A stretch of DNA of 44,546 bases, taken from contig JAWLFE010000023.1 in the NCBI GenBank assembly GCA_041685735.1, positions 1-44,546 of the forward strand. Direction: 5' to 3'. A program made the position numbers and the translations under genes. Under the pieces are notes generated by a model, which was not told where the DNA came from, did no database searches, and saw only the letters and a program-made list of their open reading frames with translations. The stretch comes from CSSed11-175R1 sp041685735 (GTDB taxonomy: Bacteria > Actinomycetota > Nitriliruptoria > Nitriliruptorales > Nitriliruptoraceae). This document shows, one piece after another, positions 16,212 through 22,766 of this stretch (position 1 is its first letter; every line of letters begins with the position of its first letter).

Positions 16212-17183
16212 TCAGCTTGAGTGTTGGGACCGCCACACCCGCAACGGTGGCCGCTCAGCGACCACGACCTCGCTACTGCGCAGCTGCAGCTCACCCCGCT
16301 GATCACGGTGCGGCTGAAGCAGTGTTGTCGACAGGGGATCGGTCAGCACGAGTCGGCCCTGGCGGGACAGGCGGTCGGTGGCGACGTGAAGGATCTCGGC
16401 CGACATCCGGCCGAGGGCCCCCAGACTCTGATGGTCGTGGGTGCGTCGACCGAGGTCGACCTGGGTGATCACGTCGGGGCCGTGGGCCGCGAGGATGTCG
16501 ACGAGCATCGCCAACTCGATCCCGTAGCCCTGGACGAACGGCAGGGACTCGAGCAGGTCACGGTCCCCGGCGTACTCGCCCGACAGCGGTTGCGCAAGCC
16601 AGGCGAGTTCCGGCCAGAACGCGGCGATGATCGGGCGCGCGAGCAGTTCCGTGACCCGTCCGCCACCGGAGGAGCGCACCTCATCGCCCAGTCGCAGCGG
16701 CCGGTCGTAGGTCGCCTTGGTGAACCGCACCCCCTCGTCGAGAAGCAGCGGTCCGAGCAGGCCGAGCACGAAGCGTGGACCGATGTCGTGGATGTCCGCG
16801 TCCACGAAGGCCACCAGATCGCCGGACGATGCGGCCAGGCCCTTCCAGAGCGCCTCTCCCTTGCCGAGGGTGGTCCCGGCCTGCGGCAGGACGTCCGATT
16901 GGCGCACGACCCGAGCGCCGGCCGCTCGTGCGACGGCGCCGGTCCCGTCGGTGGAGTCCGCGTCGACAACGAGCACCTCGTCGAGCAGTCCGGCGTCCGT
17001 CGACAGCGCGCGACACAGGGTGCCGGCGACCTCCCCGACGGTCGGTGCCTCGTTGCGTGCCGGGATGACCACCGACAGGGTCAGGCCGCGAGCACGCTTG
17101 GCCGCCAGCAGCGCATCGACCGTGTACTGCGCGTGGTGGCGGGTTCTCGCGGCGAACCGATCCGTGAGTCCTTCGGGCGGCAC
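16212..17183 (-). CDS. gpgS: Glucosyl-3-phosphoglycerate synthase
   Basis: The 323-residue GT-A glycosyltransferase (GT81-type) transfers glucose from a nucleotide sugar to 3-phosphoglycerate. This is the first step to glucosylglycerate and methylglucose lipopolysaccharides, which act as compatible solutes. The LSVVIPARNEAPTVGEV start of the fold, VVDADSTDGT, the metal-binding DADI in FVDADIHDIG, VQGYGIELAMLVD and DLGRRTHDHQSLGALG all match the mycobacterial enzyme. I chose the GTG at 17183, which has GAAGGA six bases upstream. It diverges from the SAM riboswitch operon. No glucosylglycerate phosphatase gene is adjacent. Confidence 0.93.
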   Translation of the reverse strand: MPPEGLTDRFAARTRHHAQYTVDALLAAKRARGLTLSVVIPARNEAPTVGEVAGTLCRALSTDAGLLDEVLVVDADSTDGTGAVARAAGARVVRQSDVLPQAGTTLGKGEALWKGLAASSGDLVAFVDADIHDIGPRFVLGLLGPLLLDEGVRFTKATYDRPLRLGDEVRSSGGGRVTELLARPIIAAFWPELAWLAQPLSGEYAGDRDLLESLPFVQGYGIELAMLVDILAAHGPDVITQVDLGRRTHDHQSLGALGRMSAEILHVATDRLSRQGRLVLTDPLSTTLLQPHRDQRGELQLRSSEVVVAERPPLRVWRSQHSS

Positions 17184-17405
17184 GTGGCATCCTTCACGTC
17201 GTGGCCGCGGTGCGAGCCGGCCGGGTCGCGGTGATCGGAGCGCGGGGCGGTGACCGGCACGCATCCTGCCCGACCACGTCCAGCGGCGCGAACCTCACGC
17301 GGAGCCCCGAGCTTCGGAGCGCGGGACGCGGCTGGACCAGCGGTCGCCCGCGGCCCGTCCGGTTGGCCCTTCGCACGGGGTGATGGCATGCTGCGACGAC
17401 TGGTT

Positions 17406-17525
17406 GCTCATCCAGAGAGGCGGAGGGCTCGGGCCCGACGAAACCTCGGCAACCCCCACGTCGACGCGAGTCGGCGCGGGAAGGTGCCAAACCCGGACCC
17501 GTCGGAGACGGCGCGGTCGATGAGC
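17406..17525 (+). ncRNA. SAM-I riboswitch (S-box) aptamer
   Basis: The element folds as a classical S-box aptamer. P1 pairs GCTCATC (17406-17412) with GATGAGC (17519-17525) perfectly. The CAGAGAGGCGGAGGG kink-turn strand, GGGCCCGACGAAACC and CGGCAACC follow. P3 is CGTCGAC-GCGA-GTCGGCG with a GNRA tetraloop, then the SAM-pocket GGTGCCAA (17483-17490), and P4 is CCGTC-GGA-GACGG. P4 and the kink turn distinguish it from SAM-IV. It lies 134 bases before the threonine-synthase-like gene and should switch that operon off when S-adenosylmethionine is plentiful. Confidence 0.94.
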
Positions 17526-17654
17526 GTGGCGCTTGGCGTGTCCACTCATCGCCCCGACGTCCTCGATGGTGAGGCTGCCGCTTCCGCGGTGGTCTCTCAC
17601 CAAGCCGTCCGACCGCCGTAGCCGGCGGCCGGCGGGGGACGATGAGGACAGGAG
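17519..17654 (+). promoter_or_regulatory. Expression platform of the SAM riboswitch
   Basis: The 3' strand of P1 (GATGAG, 17519-17524) can instead pair with CTCATC at 17545-17550, which gives a competing anti-P1 hairpin when SAM is absent. Further on, GTCCTC (17559-17564) can pair with GAGGAC (17644-17649), just before the AGGAG ribosome site at 17650-17654. A GC hairpin (CCGCC/GGCGG, 17613-17628) lies between them. There is no T tract, so control of translation start is more likely than transcription termination. The pairing scheme is read by eye only. Confidence 0.5.
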
Positions 17655-17659
17655 AACGC

Positions 17660-18937
17660 ATGCGTGCGTCAGCCACGATGGATCGCCCGGACCTCCGGGT
17701 GAACGTCACCCACCTGCGCTGTCGGGTCTGTGGTGAAACCGAACCCGTCAGCGCCTCCCACGTCTGCGGGATGTGCTTCGGACCCCTCGAGGTCGCCTAC
17801 GACGACGAGCTCGTTGACCGACGGGTCTCCCGGGCCGCGATCGAGGCGGGGCCGGCGTCGCTGTGGCGCTACCAGGACCTGCTCCCGGTCCTGTCCGAGG
17901 ACCCGGACCTGCGGGTCGACCTCGGAACGGGATGGTCGCCGCTCCGCCCCGCTCCACGGCTGGCGCAGCGGCTGGGCCTCGCCGAGCTGTGGCTCAAGGA
18001 CGACACCCGCAACCCGTCCGGATCGTTCAAGGACCGGGTGGTCACGATCGCGCTGTCGGCCGCGCGTGCCATGGGCATCGACACGATCGCCTGCGCGTCC
18101 ACCGGGAACCTCGCCGGTGCGGTCTCCGCGCATGCCGCTGCGGTCGGGATGCCCGCGTACGTGTTCGTCCCCCGGTCGCTCGAGCAGGCCAAGATCGTCG
18201 GCGCCGCCGTCTACGGTGCCAACGTCGTGGCGGTCGACGGGACCTACGACGACGTCAACCGCCTGTGTGCCGAGGTGGCGGACCGTCAGGGCTGGGGATT
18301 CGTCAACGTCAACCTGCGAGCTTTCTACGCCGAGGGCTCGAAGACGATCGGCTACGAGATCGCCGAGCAGCTCGGCTGGGAGTTCCCCGACCATGTGGTC
18401 GCGCCGATCGCCTCGGGAGCGATGTTCGTGAAGATCCGCAAGGCCTTCGGCGACCTCCAACGACACGGACTGGTGGCCGGGAGCATCCCCCGCATGAGCG
18501 GCGCGCAGGCGACCGGGTGCTCGCCGGTCGCGACCGCCTTCGACGCGGGCACGCTCGACATCGTCCCGCAACGACCCGACACGATCGCGCGGTCCCTGGC
18601 CATCGGCAACCCGGCGGACGGGTACTTCGCGCTGCAGGTCGCCGCCGAGACCGACGGCCGGATCGGCCATGTCCCGGATGACGAGGTGGTCGCCGGCATC
18701 CGGCTGCTCGCCGAGGCCGAGGGTCTGTTCGCGGAGACCGCGGGAGGGGTCACGATCGCCAACCTCGCGCGGTTCGCCGCCGACGGCCGGATCGGTCGTG
18801 ACGAGCGGGTCGTCGCCGTGATCTCGGGCAACGGGTACAAGACGCTCGATGCCGTGGCCCCCACGGTCGGACCCTCCTTCGAGGTGTCGCCGTCGCTGGA
18901 CGATTTCCAGGCGCAATTGGCCGCACGCTCCGCCTAG
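17660..18937 (+). CDS. Threonine-synthase-like PLP enzyme, probable O-phosphohomoserine-dependent homocysteine synthase
   Basis: The 425-residue fold-type II PLP enzyme is full length for the threonine synthase family. It has an N-terminal zinc-ribbon-like CxxC/CxxC (Cys21, 24, 36, 39) and the PLP lysine at Lys124 in SGSFKDR. The phosphate-binding ASTGNLAGAV, a second loop around SGAMFVKIRKAF and a C-terminal SGNGYKT complete it. Such enzymes bind O-phosphohomoserine and normally add water to give threonine. Two things point to another product: the SAM-I riboswitch in its leader, and the sulfur-carrier gene that follows after 46 bases. From memory, a threonine synthase homologue (MetM) with a sulfur carrier (MetO) makes homocysteine in Streptomyces. 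True threonine synthase remains possible. AGGAG lies five bases before the ATG. Confidence 0.88.
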   Translation: MRASATMDRPDLRVNVTHLRCRVCGETEPVSASHVCGMCFGPLEVAYDDELVDRRVSRAAIEAGPASLWRYQDLLPVLSEDPDLRVDLGTGWSPLRPAPRLAQRLGLAELWLKDDTRNPSGSFKDRVVTIALSAARAMGIDTIACASTGNLAGAVSAHAAAVGMPAYVFVPRSLEQAKIVGAAVYGANVVAVDGTYDDVNRLCAEVADRQGWGFVNVNLRAFYAEGSKTIGYEIAEQLGWEFPDHVVAPIASGAMFVKIRKAFGDLQRHGLVAGSIPRMSGAQATGCSPVATAFDAGTLDIVPQRPDTIARSLAIGNPADGYFALQVAAETDGRIGHVPDDEVVAGIRLLAEAEGLFAETAGGVTIANLARFAADGRIGRDERVVAVISGNGYKTLDAVAPTVGPSFEVSPSLDDFQAQLAARSA

Positions 18938-18946
18938 CTCATCCCC

Positions 18947-18961
18947 GTCGGTCCTGCCGAC
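18947..18961 (+). other. Intercistronic hairpin between the PLP enzyme and sulfur carrier genes
   Basis: GTCGG and CCGAC pair around TCCTG in the 46-base gap. It could set the relative amounts of the two proteins or protect an mRNA end; it lacks a T tract. Confidence 0.35.
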
Positions 18962-18983
18962 ACCCACGACGAAGGACAGTGTC

Positions 18984-19262
18984 ATGCCAACGGTCCGTAT
19001 CCCGACCCCCCTGCGCAAGCTCACCGGCGGCGAGTCCGAGGTGGCCGTCGACGGCGCGGATCTGCGCACCGTCGTGGCGAACCTCGATGCGGCCCATCCG
19101 GGCTTCGGCGAGCGTGTGCTCGACGGGTCGGGAGAGCTGCGTCGGTTCGTCAACGTCTTCGTCCGCGACGAGGACGTCCGCTTCCAGGACGGCCTGGACA
19201 CCGAACTCGGCGAGGACGATGTCGTGTCCATCGTGCCGGCCGTCGCCGGCGGCGCCAGCTGA
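18984..19262 (+). CDS. MoaD/ThiS-family sulfur carrier protein with GGAS end
   Basis: The 92-residue beta-grasp protein has the MoaD pattern: a VRIPTPLRKLTGGESEV start, NVFVRDEDVRF in the middle and DVVSIVPAVAGG near the end. Carriers of this type are adenylated and thiocarboxylated on a terminal Gly-Gly and then hand sulfur to a partner enzyme, as CysO does for CysM. Here Gly89-Gly90 is followed by Ala-Ser, so the chain must be trimmed before activation. That resembles carriers processed by a JAMM-type (Mec+-like) peptidase. Its place in the SAM-riboswitch operon makes it the likely sulfur donor for homocysteine formation. No activating E1-like enzyme or peptidase gene is in this window. GAAGGA lies eight bases before the ATG. 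Confidence 0.9.
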   Translation: MPTVRIPTPLRKLTGGESEVAVDGADLRTVVANLDAAHPGFGERVLDGSGELRRFVNVFVRDEDVRFQDGLDTELGEDDVVSIVPAVAGGAS

Positions 19263-19314
19263 CACACCTGGCATCGCCCGGCGGGGTCCGACCCGTGGGA
19301 GGCGTTCGATCGGG

Positions 19315-20043
19315 TCAGGCGTCGACCCGGGGGCGCACGACCGCATCGATGAACCGGCCGACGAGTGCGCGCCCGATGGGCACGATCGACCGGTCGCGCC
19401 GGGTGGCTTCCTCACCGAGCGCGGCACCGTCCACACCGGCAGCCTCCAGCAGGGGCGTGAGCGCGTCGAGCTCCAACCACCCGTGCACCTGCTCGGCATC
19501 CACCTCGGGGTGGAACTGCACCGCCCAGGCGTCACCCACCCGCCATGCGGCGGTCGCGTCGCTGCCGCTGAGCAGGCTCACCGCGCCGGGCGGCAGCGTG
19601 GTGACCTCGTCCTCGTGGAGGAACAGCGGCGCCGCGCCGTCCTGCCACCCGCCGACCACGGGATCGCCGGCACCGTCGGCGGTGCGGGTCAGCGGGAGGT
19701 AGCCGATCTCCGGCGTCGTGCGACGCTCGACGGTCCCCCCGAGCGCGGTACCGAGCAGCTGCGCACCCAGACACACGCCGAGCACGGGGATCTCCCGATC
19801 GGCGGCCGTGCGCAGCAGGTCGAGCTCCGCGGGCATCCACGGCACATCCTCCGGCGAGGTCGCGCTCATCGTGCCGCCCATGACGATGATGGCGGTGACG
19901 TCGTCGAGGTCGGTGGGGACATCCGCCTCGTCGGCGACGTGGATGAGGTGCCACGGGGCGATCGCCGTGCGGCTGTCGAGGACCTCCGTGAAACAGGACG
20001 GTCCAGCAGCAGCCGTGTGCTGGAGGACGAGGATCTCTGCCAC
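19315..20043 (-). CDS. Class I glutamine amidotransferase
   Basis: The 242-residue protein has a class I glutamine amidotransferase domain. The nucleophile is Cys91 in LGVCLGAQLLGTALGG, and the catalytic His/Glu lie in AVQFHPEVD. VMGGTMSATSP supplies the oxyanion region. It is a free-standing member resembling the GMP-synthase-like amidotransferases that many actinobacteria carry with unknown acceptors. Some relatives hydrolyse gamma-glutamyl compounds. No synthetase partner lies next to it. The start is a GTG with AGGAG about nine bases upstream, and TAGCAT at about 20077-20082 (minus) could be the -10 box. It converges with the sulfur-carrier gene. Confidence 0.88.
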   Translation of the reverse strand: MAEILVLQHTAAAGPSCFTEVLDSRTAIAPWHLIHVADEADVPTDLDDVTAIIVMGGTMSATSPEDVPWMPAELDLLRTAADREIPVLGVCLGAQLLGTALGGTVERRTTPEIGYLPLTRTADGAGDPVVGGWQDGAAPLFLHEDEVTTLPPGAVSLLSGSDATAAWRVGDAWAVQFHPEVDAEQVHGWLELDALTPLLEAAGVDGAALGEEATRRDRSIVPIGRALVGRFIDAVVRPRVDA

Positions 20044-20135
20044 TGCGGGACGCTCCTGGTCGACGGACGACCGGATGCTACTCGCCGCCTGGCTGGCCCC
20101 GGTGGCGCCGTCGGGCAGCGCCCTGCCCGGCGCTC

Positions 20136-20176
20136 GCGCCCCGCCGGCGCCAGCGCCCCGCCGGCGCCAGCGCCCC
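20136..20176. repeat. 17-bp direct repeat, 2.4 copies
   Basis: The unit GCGCCCCGCCGGCGCCA occurs at 20136-20152 and 20153-20169, and its first seven bases again at 20170-20176. It sits just after the stop of the cation exchanger gene (minus strand). The GGCGCC palindromes let it form GC hairpins, so it may help terminate or stabilise that transcript. Confidence 0.8.
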
Positions 20177-20177
20177 T

Positions 20178-21122
20178 CTACAGACCGAGGAACGGCACGG
20201 CCACGAGGTAGGCGACCAGCAGCACGATCCCCTCCGAGCGGGCGACCCGCGTGCCGGAGATCATGAAGACCATCGCGACGAACCCGATCCCCACCATCAG
20301 GAGCGCGGCCGGCCCGACCAGCGACGGATCCAGCGCGACCGAGGGTCCGGCGAAGGCCACGATGCTGCCGACCGCGCCGGCGTTGAACAGGTTGCTGCCG
20401 AGCAGGTTGCCGATGATCAGGTCGGTCTCCCGGCGGCGCGCGGCCTGGACGGCCGTGGCGAGTTCAGGCAGCGAGGTGCCGATCGCCACGATCGTCACCC
20501 CCACGAAACCCTCGGCGAGGCCGAGCGTCTGGGCGATCTCGGTGGCGGAGATCACCAGCACCTGTGCGGCGACGATGACGGCGATCAGCGCGATCACCGT
20601 GCGGGTGAGCTCGCGCCGCAGCGGGGGTCTGGCTTCGGTGAGATACTCGGCCACCTCGCCGGCGAGCGCCGGGTCGCCGCCACGCGCCGACACCAGGATG
20701 ATGGCCAGGGACCCGACCAGGACGACCGCGAGGATGATCCCGTCGATGACGCCGAGGCCGCCCTGGATCAGGATCGCGAAGGTGATCACGGCCGCGAGCG
20801 AGAGCGGTGCCTCGCGCTTCAGGGTGCTCGACCGCACCGCGATCGGCGCGACGAGCGCGGCCACGCCGAGCACCAACGTGAGGTTGGCGATGTTCGAACC
20901 GATGATGTTGCCGACCGCGAGGTCGACCTGGCCCCGTCCGGCGGCAAGCCCGGACACCACGATCTCCGGGGCCGAGGTCCCGAAGCCGATGACCACCGCG
21001 CCGATCACGATCGCGGAGATCCGCAGCGCGGCCGCCACCCGGGCGGCACCGACCACGAACTGGTCCGACGCGTAGGTCAGCAGGATGAGGCCGAGGACGA
21101 CACCGGCGATCGCGAGCAGCAT
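20178..21122 (-). CDS. Calcium/cation antiporter, CaCA family (YrbG-like)
   Basis: The 314-residue membrane protein has about ten hydrophobic helices arranged as two inverted halves. Each carries the alpha repeat of sodium/calcium exchangers: GFGTSAPEI with GNIIGSNIANLTLVLG in the first half, and AIGTSLPELATAV with GNLLGSNLFNAGAVG in the second. The acidic residues in both repeats form the ion site. The length fits the bacterial YrbG/K-dependent exchanger type, with a cytoplasmic loop around LTEARPPLRREL. It would export calcium or sodium in exchange for another cation. I placed the start at the ATG at 21122, just before the first helix. The frame is open far upstream, but that part is antisense to other genes. 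Confidence 0.92.
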   Translation of the reverse strand: MLLAIAGVVLGLILLTYASDQFVVGAARVAAALRISAIVIGAVVIGFGTSAPEIVVSGLAAGRGQVDLAVGNIIGSNIANLTLVLGVAALVAPIAVRSSTLKREAPLSLAAVITFAILIQGGLGVIDGIILAVVLVGSLAIILVSARGGDPALAGEVAEYLTEARPPLRRELTRTVIALIAVIVAAQVLVISATEIAQTLGLAEGFVGVTIVAIGTSLPELATAVQAARRRETDLIIGNLLGSNLFNAGAVGSIVAFAGPSVALDPSLVGPAALLMVGIGFVAMVFMISGTRVARSEGIVLLVAYLVAVPFLGL

Positions 21123-21239
21123 GGACCGTGACGCTATCCGGTCACGTGGACGCCGCCGAGCCGATCGGCCCGCCCGGGAGGCGGGAACGGCCACGCGAAC
21201 GTCGTGGCTACCCTCGCCCGGGCGGACGGAAGGCACGAG

Positions 21240-21779
21240 GTGGTGGGCAGCACGGGCGGGGCGCTCCGGGGGCGTCGGTGGCCTGCGATCCTGAGCGCAG
21301 CCGCCGTCGCGCTCCTGGTCGCGGCCTGTAGCCCCCCCGAGGGGTCCGTGGATGACGGAGCGGCGCCGTCCGAGGAGACGTCCGGGGAGCTCGACCTCGC
21401 CACCAAGCCTGACCTGACCACGGTGCTGACCGATGACCGGGGGGAACCGCCAGCCTCGCTCCGGGTGACCGATGTGGTCGAGGGAGAGGGGGATGTCGCG
21501 GAGGACGGCGACACCTTGACCGTGCACTACGTCGGCGCGGCGTGGTCGTCGGGAGCACAGTTCGATGCCACGTGGGACCGCAGCCAGCCCTACACGTTCA
21601 CCCTCGGCAGCGGTGACACCATCGCCGGGTGGGAAGAGGGCCTGCCCGGCATGCGGGTCGGCGGTCGCCGGGTGCTGGTCATCCCACCGGACCTCGCCTA
21701 CGGCGATCGCGGGGCGGGGAGCGACATCGCCCCCGGTGAGACCATCGCGTTCATCATCGACCTCGTGGACGTGCAGTGA
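21240..21779 (+). CDS. FKBP-type peptidyl-prolyl isomerase lipoprotein
   Basis: The 179-residue product begins with a lipoprotein signal: basic GRRW, a hydrophobic stretch, then LLVAAC with Cys30 as the lipidated residue. After a short acidic linker the last 100 residues form an FKBP domain. DTLTVHYVGAAW, FDATWDRSQPYTFTLGSG, GWEEGLPGMRVGGRR and PPDLAYGDRG are the active-site strands of this family. It should catalyse proline isomerisation or act as a chaperone outside the membrane. I chose the GTG at 21240 because GGAAGG lies six bases upstream; GTG 21204 in the same frame is weaker. A TACCCT -10-like box is at 21209-21214. The nitrobindin gene follows after 39 bases. Confidence 0.92.
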   Translation: MVGSTGGALRGRRWPAILSAAAVALLVAACSPPEGSVDDGAAPSEETSGELDLATKPDLTTVLTDDRGEPPASLRVTDVVEGEGDVAEDGDTLTVHYVGAAWSSGAQFDATWDRSQPYTFTLGSGDTIAGWEEGLPGMRVGGRRVLVIPPDLAYGDRGAGSDIAPGETIAFIIDLVDVQ

Positions 21780-21798
21780 TCGACAGCAAGGACGAGCC

Positions 21799-21822
21799 AT
21801 GAACCCCGAGCCCGCGCGATGA
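21799..21822 (+). CDS. Seven-codon upstream ORF overlapping the nitrobindin start
   Basis: An ATG with AAGGA seven bases upstream opens a seven-codon frame (MNPEPAR). Its TGA overlaps the ATG of the nitrobindin gene in the sequence ATGA. The downstream gene has no ribosome site of its own, so translation may be coupled through this leader peptide. It may also be chance. Confidence 0.35.
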   Translation: MNPEPAR

Positions 21823-22307
21823 ACCTGCATCCGAACCTCGCTCCGCTGGCGTCGCTCCTGGGCACCTGGGAGGGTGACGGTGCGGGCGACTACCCCACGA
21901 TCGATGCCTTCCGCTACCGCGAGCAGGTCACCTTCGGCCACGTCGGCAAGCCGTTCCTGAGCTACGGGCAGCGCACCTGGCACCCGGAACAGGGCACCCC
22001 CATGCACGCGGAGACCGGCTACCTGCGGGCCGTGTCGGCACCACCCGACCCCGCCGGCCCGGTCGACGTCGAGCTCGTCCTCGCCCACCCGACGGGGATC
22101 GTCGAGGTGGAGGAGGGCAACCTCGAGGCAGGTGTGCTGCGCCTGGCCACGACATCGATCGGGCTGAGCGCGACGGCCAAGGATGTGGTGTCGCTCCGGC
22201 GGGAGTTCCGGTTCGCCGACGGGGAGCTGTCCTACGACCTGTGGATGGCCTACGCGGACGTCCCGGAGACCCACCACCTGCACGCGAGCCTGCGCCGCAC
22301 CTCGTAG
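21819..22307 (+). CDS. Nitrobindin-like heme-binding beta-barrel protein
   Basis: The 162-residue product belongs to the nitrobindin (DUF1794/FABP-like) family. The N-terminal GTWEGDG fits the GxWxGxG signature, and the C-terminal HHLHASLRR carries the histidine expected to bind heme iron. Family members hold ferric heme in a small barrel and isomerise peroxynitrite to nitrate. The strands between (QVTFGHVGKPFLSYGQRTW, GYLRAVSAP, VELVLAHPTGIVEVEEG) also follow the family. The ATG at 21819 has no good ribosome site and overlaps the stop of a seven-codon ORF that does. It lies downstream of the FKBP lipoprotein gene and may share its transcript. Confidence 0.9.
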   Translation: MNLHPNLAPLASLLGTWEGDGAGDYPTIDAFRYREQVTFGHVGKPFLSYGQRTWHPEQGTPMHAETGYLRAVSAPPDPAGPVDVELVLAHPTGIVEVEEGNLEAGVLRLATTSIGLSATAKDVVSLRREFRFADGELSYDLWMAYADVPETHHLHASLRRTS

Positions 22308-22373
22308 CGTTGGCGGCGCGCACGACCCATCTGATCCACTGACCCACCCACCGACCGGCTCCGGAGTTCCCCG

Positions 22374-22691
22374 ATGGATGTGACCACCGCGAAGGACCAG
22401 CAGGACCAGCATGCGCTGCTCGACGTCCGTGAGCAGCCGGAGTGGGACGCGGGCCACATCGCGGGCGCCGTGCACATCCCGATGACCGAGCTGAACACCC
22501 GTCAGCAGGAGATCCCGTCCGACCGCCCGATCGTGTGCGTGTGCCGGTCCGGACAGCGCAGCGCGATGGTGACCCAGGCGCTCGTCGGCGCCGGCTACGA
22601 CGCACACAACCTGGAGGGCGGGATGCTGGCCTGGGCTGAGGCGAAGGAGCCGATCGTCACCGACGACGGGGACCCGGGCACGGTCGTCTGA
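22374..22691 (+). CDS. Single-domain rhodanese-like protein
   Basis: The 105-residue protein is one rhodanese domain with the active cysteine Cys57 in the loop CRSGQRS. That loop length and sequence are typical of sulfur-handling rhodaneses rather than phosphatases. LLDVREQPEWDAGHIAGAVH and GYDAHNLEGGMLAW are the conserved flanks. It should carry a persulfide on Cys57. The gene next to it encodes a CoA-disulfide-reductase-like flavoprotein. In several bacteria these two parts are fused in a single persulfide or polysulfide reductase, so they may form a split version here. They are separated by 75 bases that hold a 13-bp tandem repeat. Confidence 0.93.
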   Translation: MDVTTAKDQQDQHALLDVREQPEWDAGHIAGAVHIPMTELNTRQQEIPSDRPIVCVCRSGQRSAMVTQALVGAGYDAHNLEGGMLAWAEAKEPIVTDDGDPGTVV

Positions 22692-22698
22692 GACCCCA

Positions 22699-22737
22699 CG
22701 ACCGCAGCAACCGACCGCAGCAACCGACCGCAGCAAC
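22699..22737. repeat. Three perfect 13-bp tandem repeats
   Basis: CGACCGCAGCAAC occurs three times in a row (22699-22711, 22712-22724, 22725-22737) between the rhodanese stop and the flavoprotein start. The region is non-coding, so a change in copy number would alter the spacing between the two genes. Confidence 0.92.
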
Positions 22738-22766
22738 CTCGAGGCAGCGACCCAGGGAGGCAGCCG

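Noticed and set aside
18938..18944. CTCATCC after the threonine-synthase-like gene as a second riboswitch arm
   Set aside because: It repeats the P1 5' strand, but no kink-turn, P3 or GGTGCCAA follows, so it is probably chance.
22699..22737. Possible CRISPR-like repeat
   Set aside because: The 13-bp units are directly joined without spacers and there are no cas genes, so it is a simple tandem repeat.
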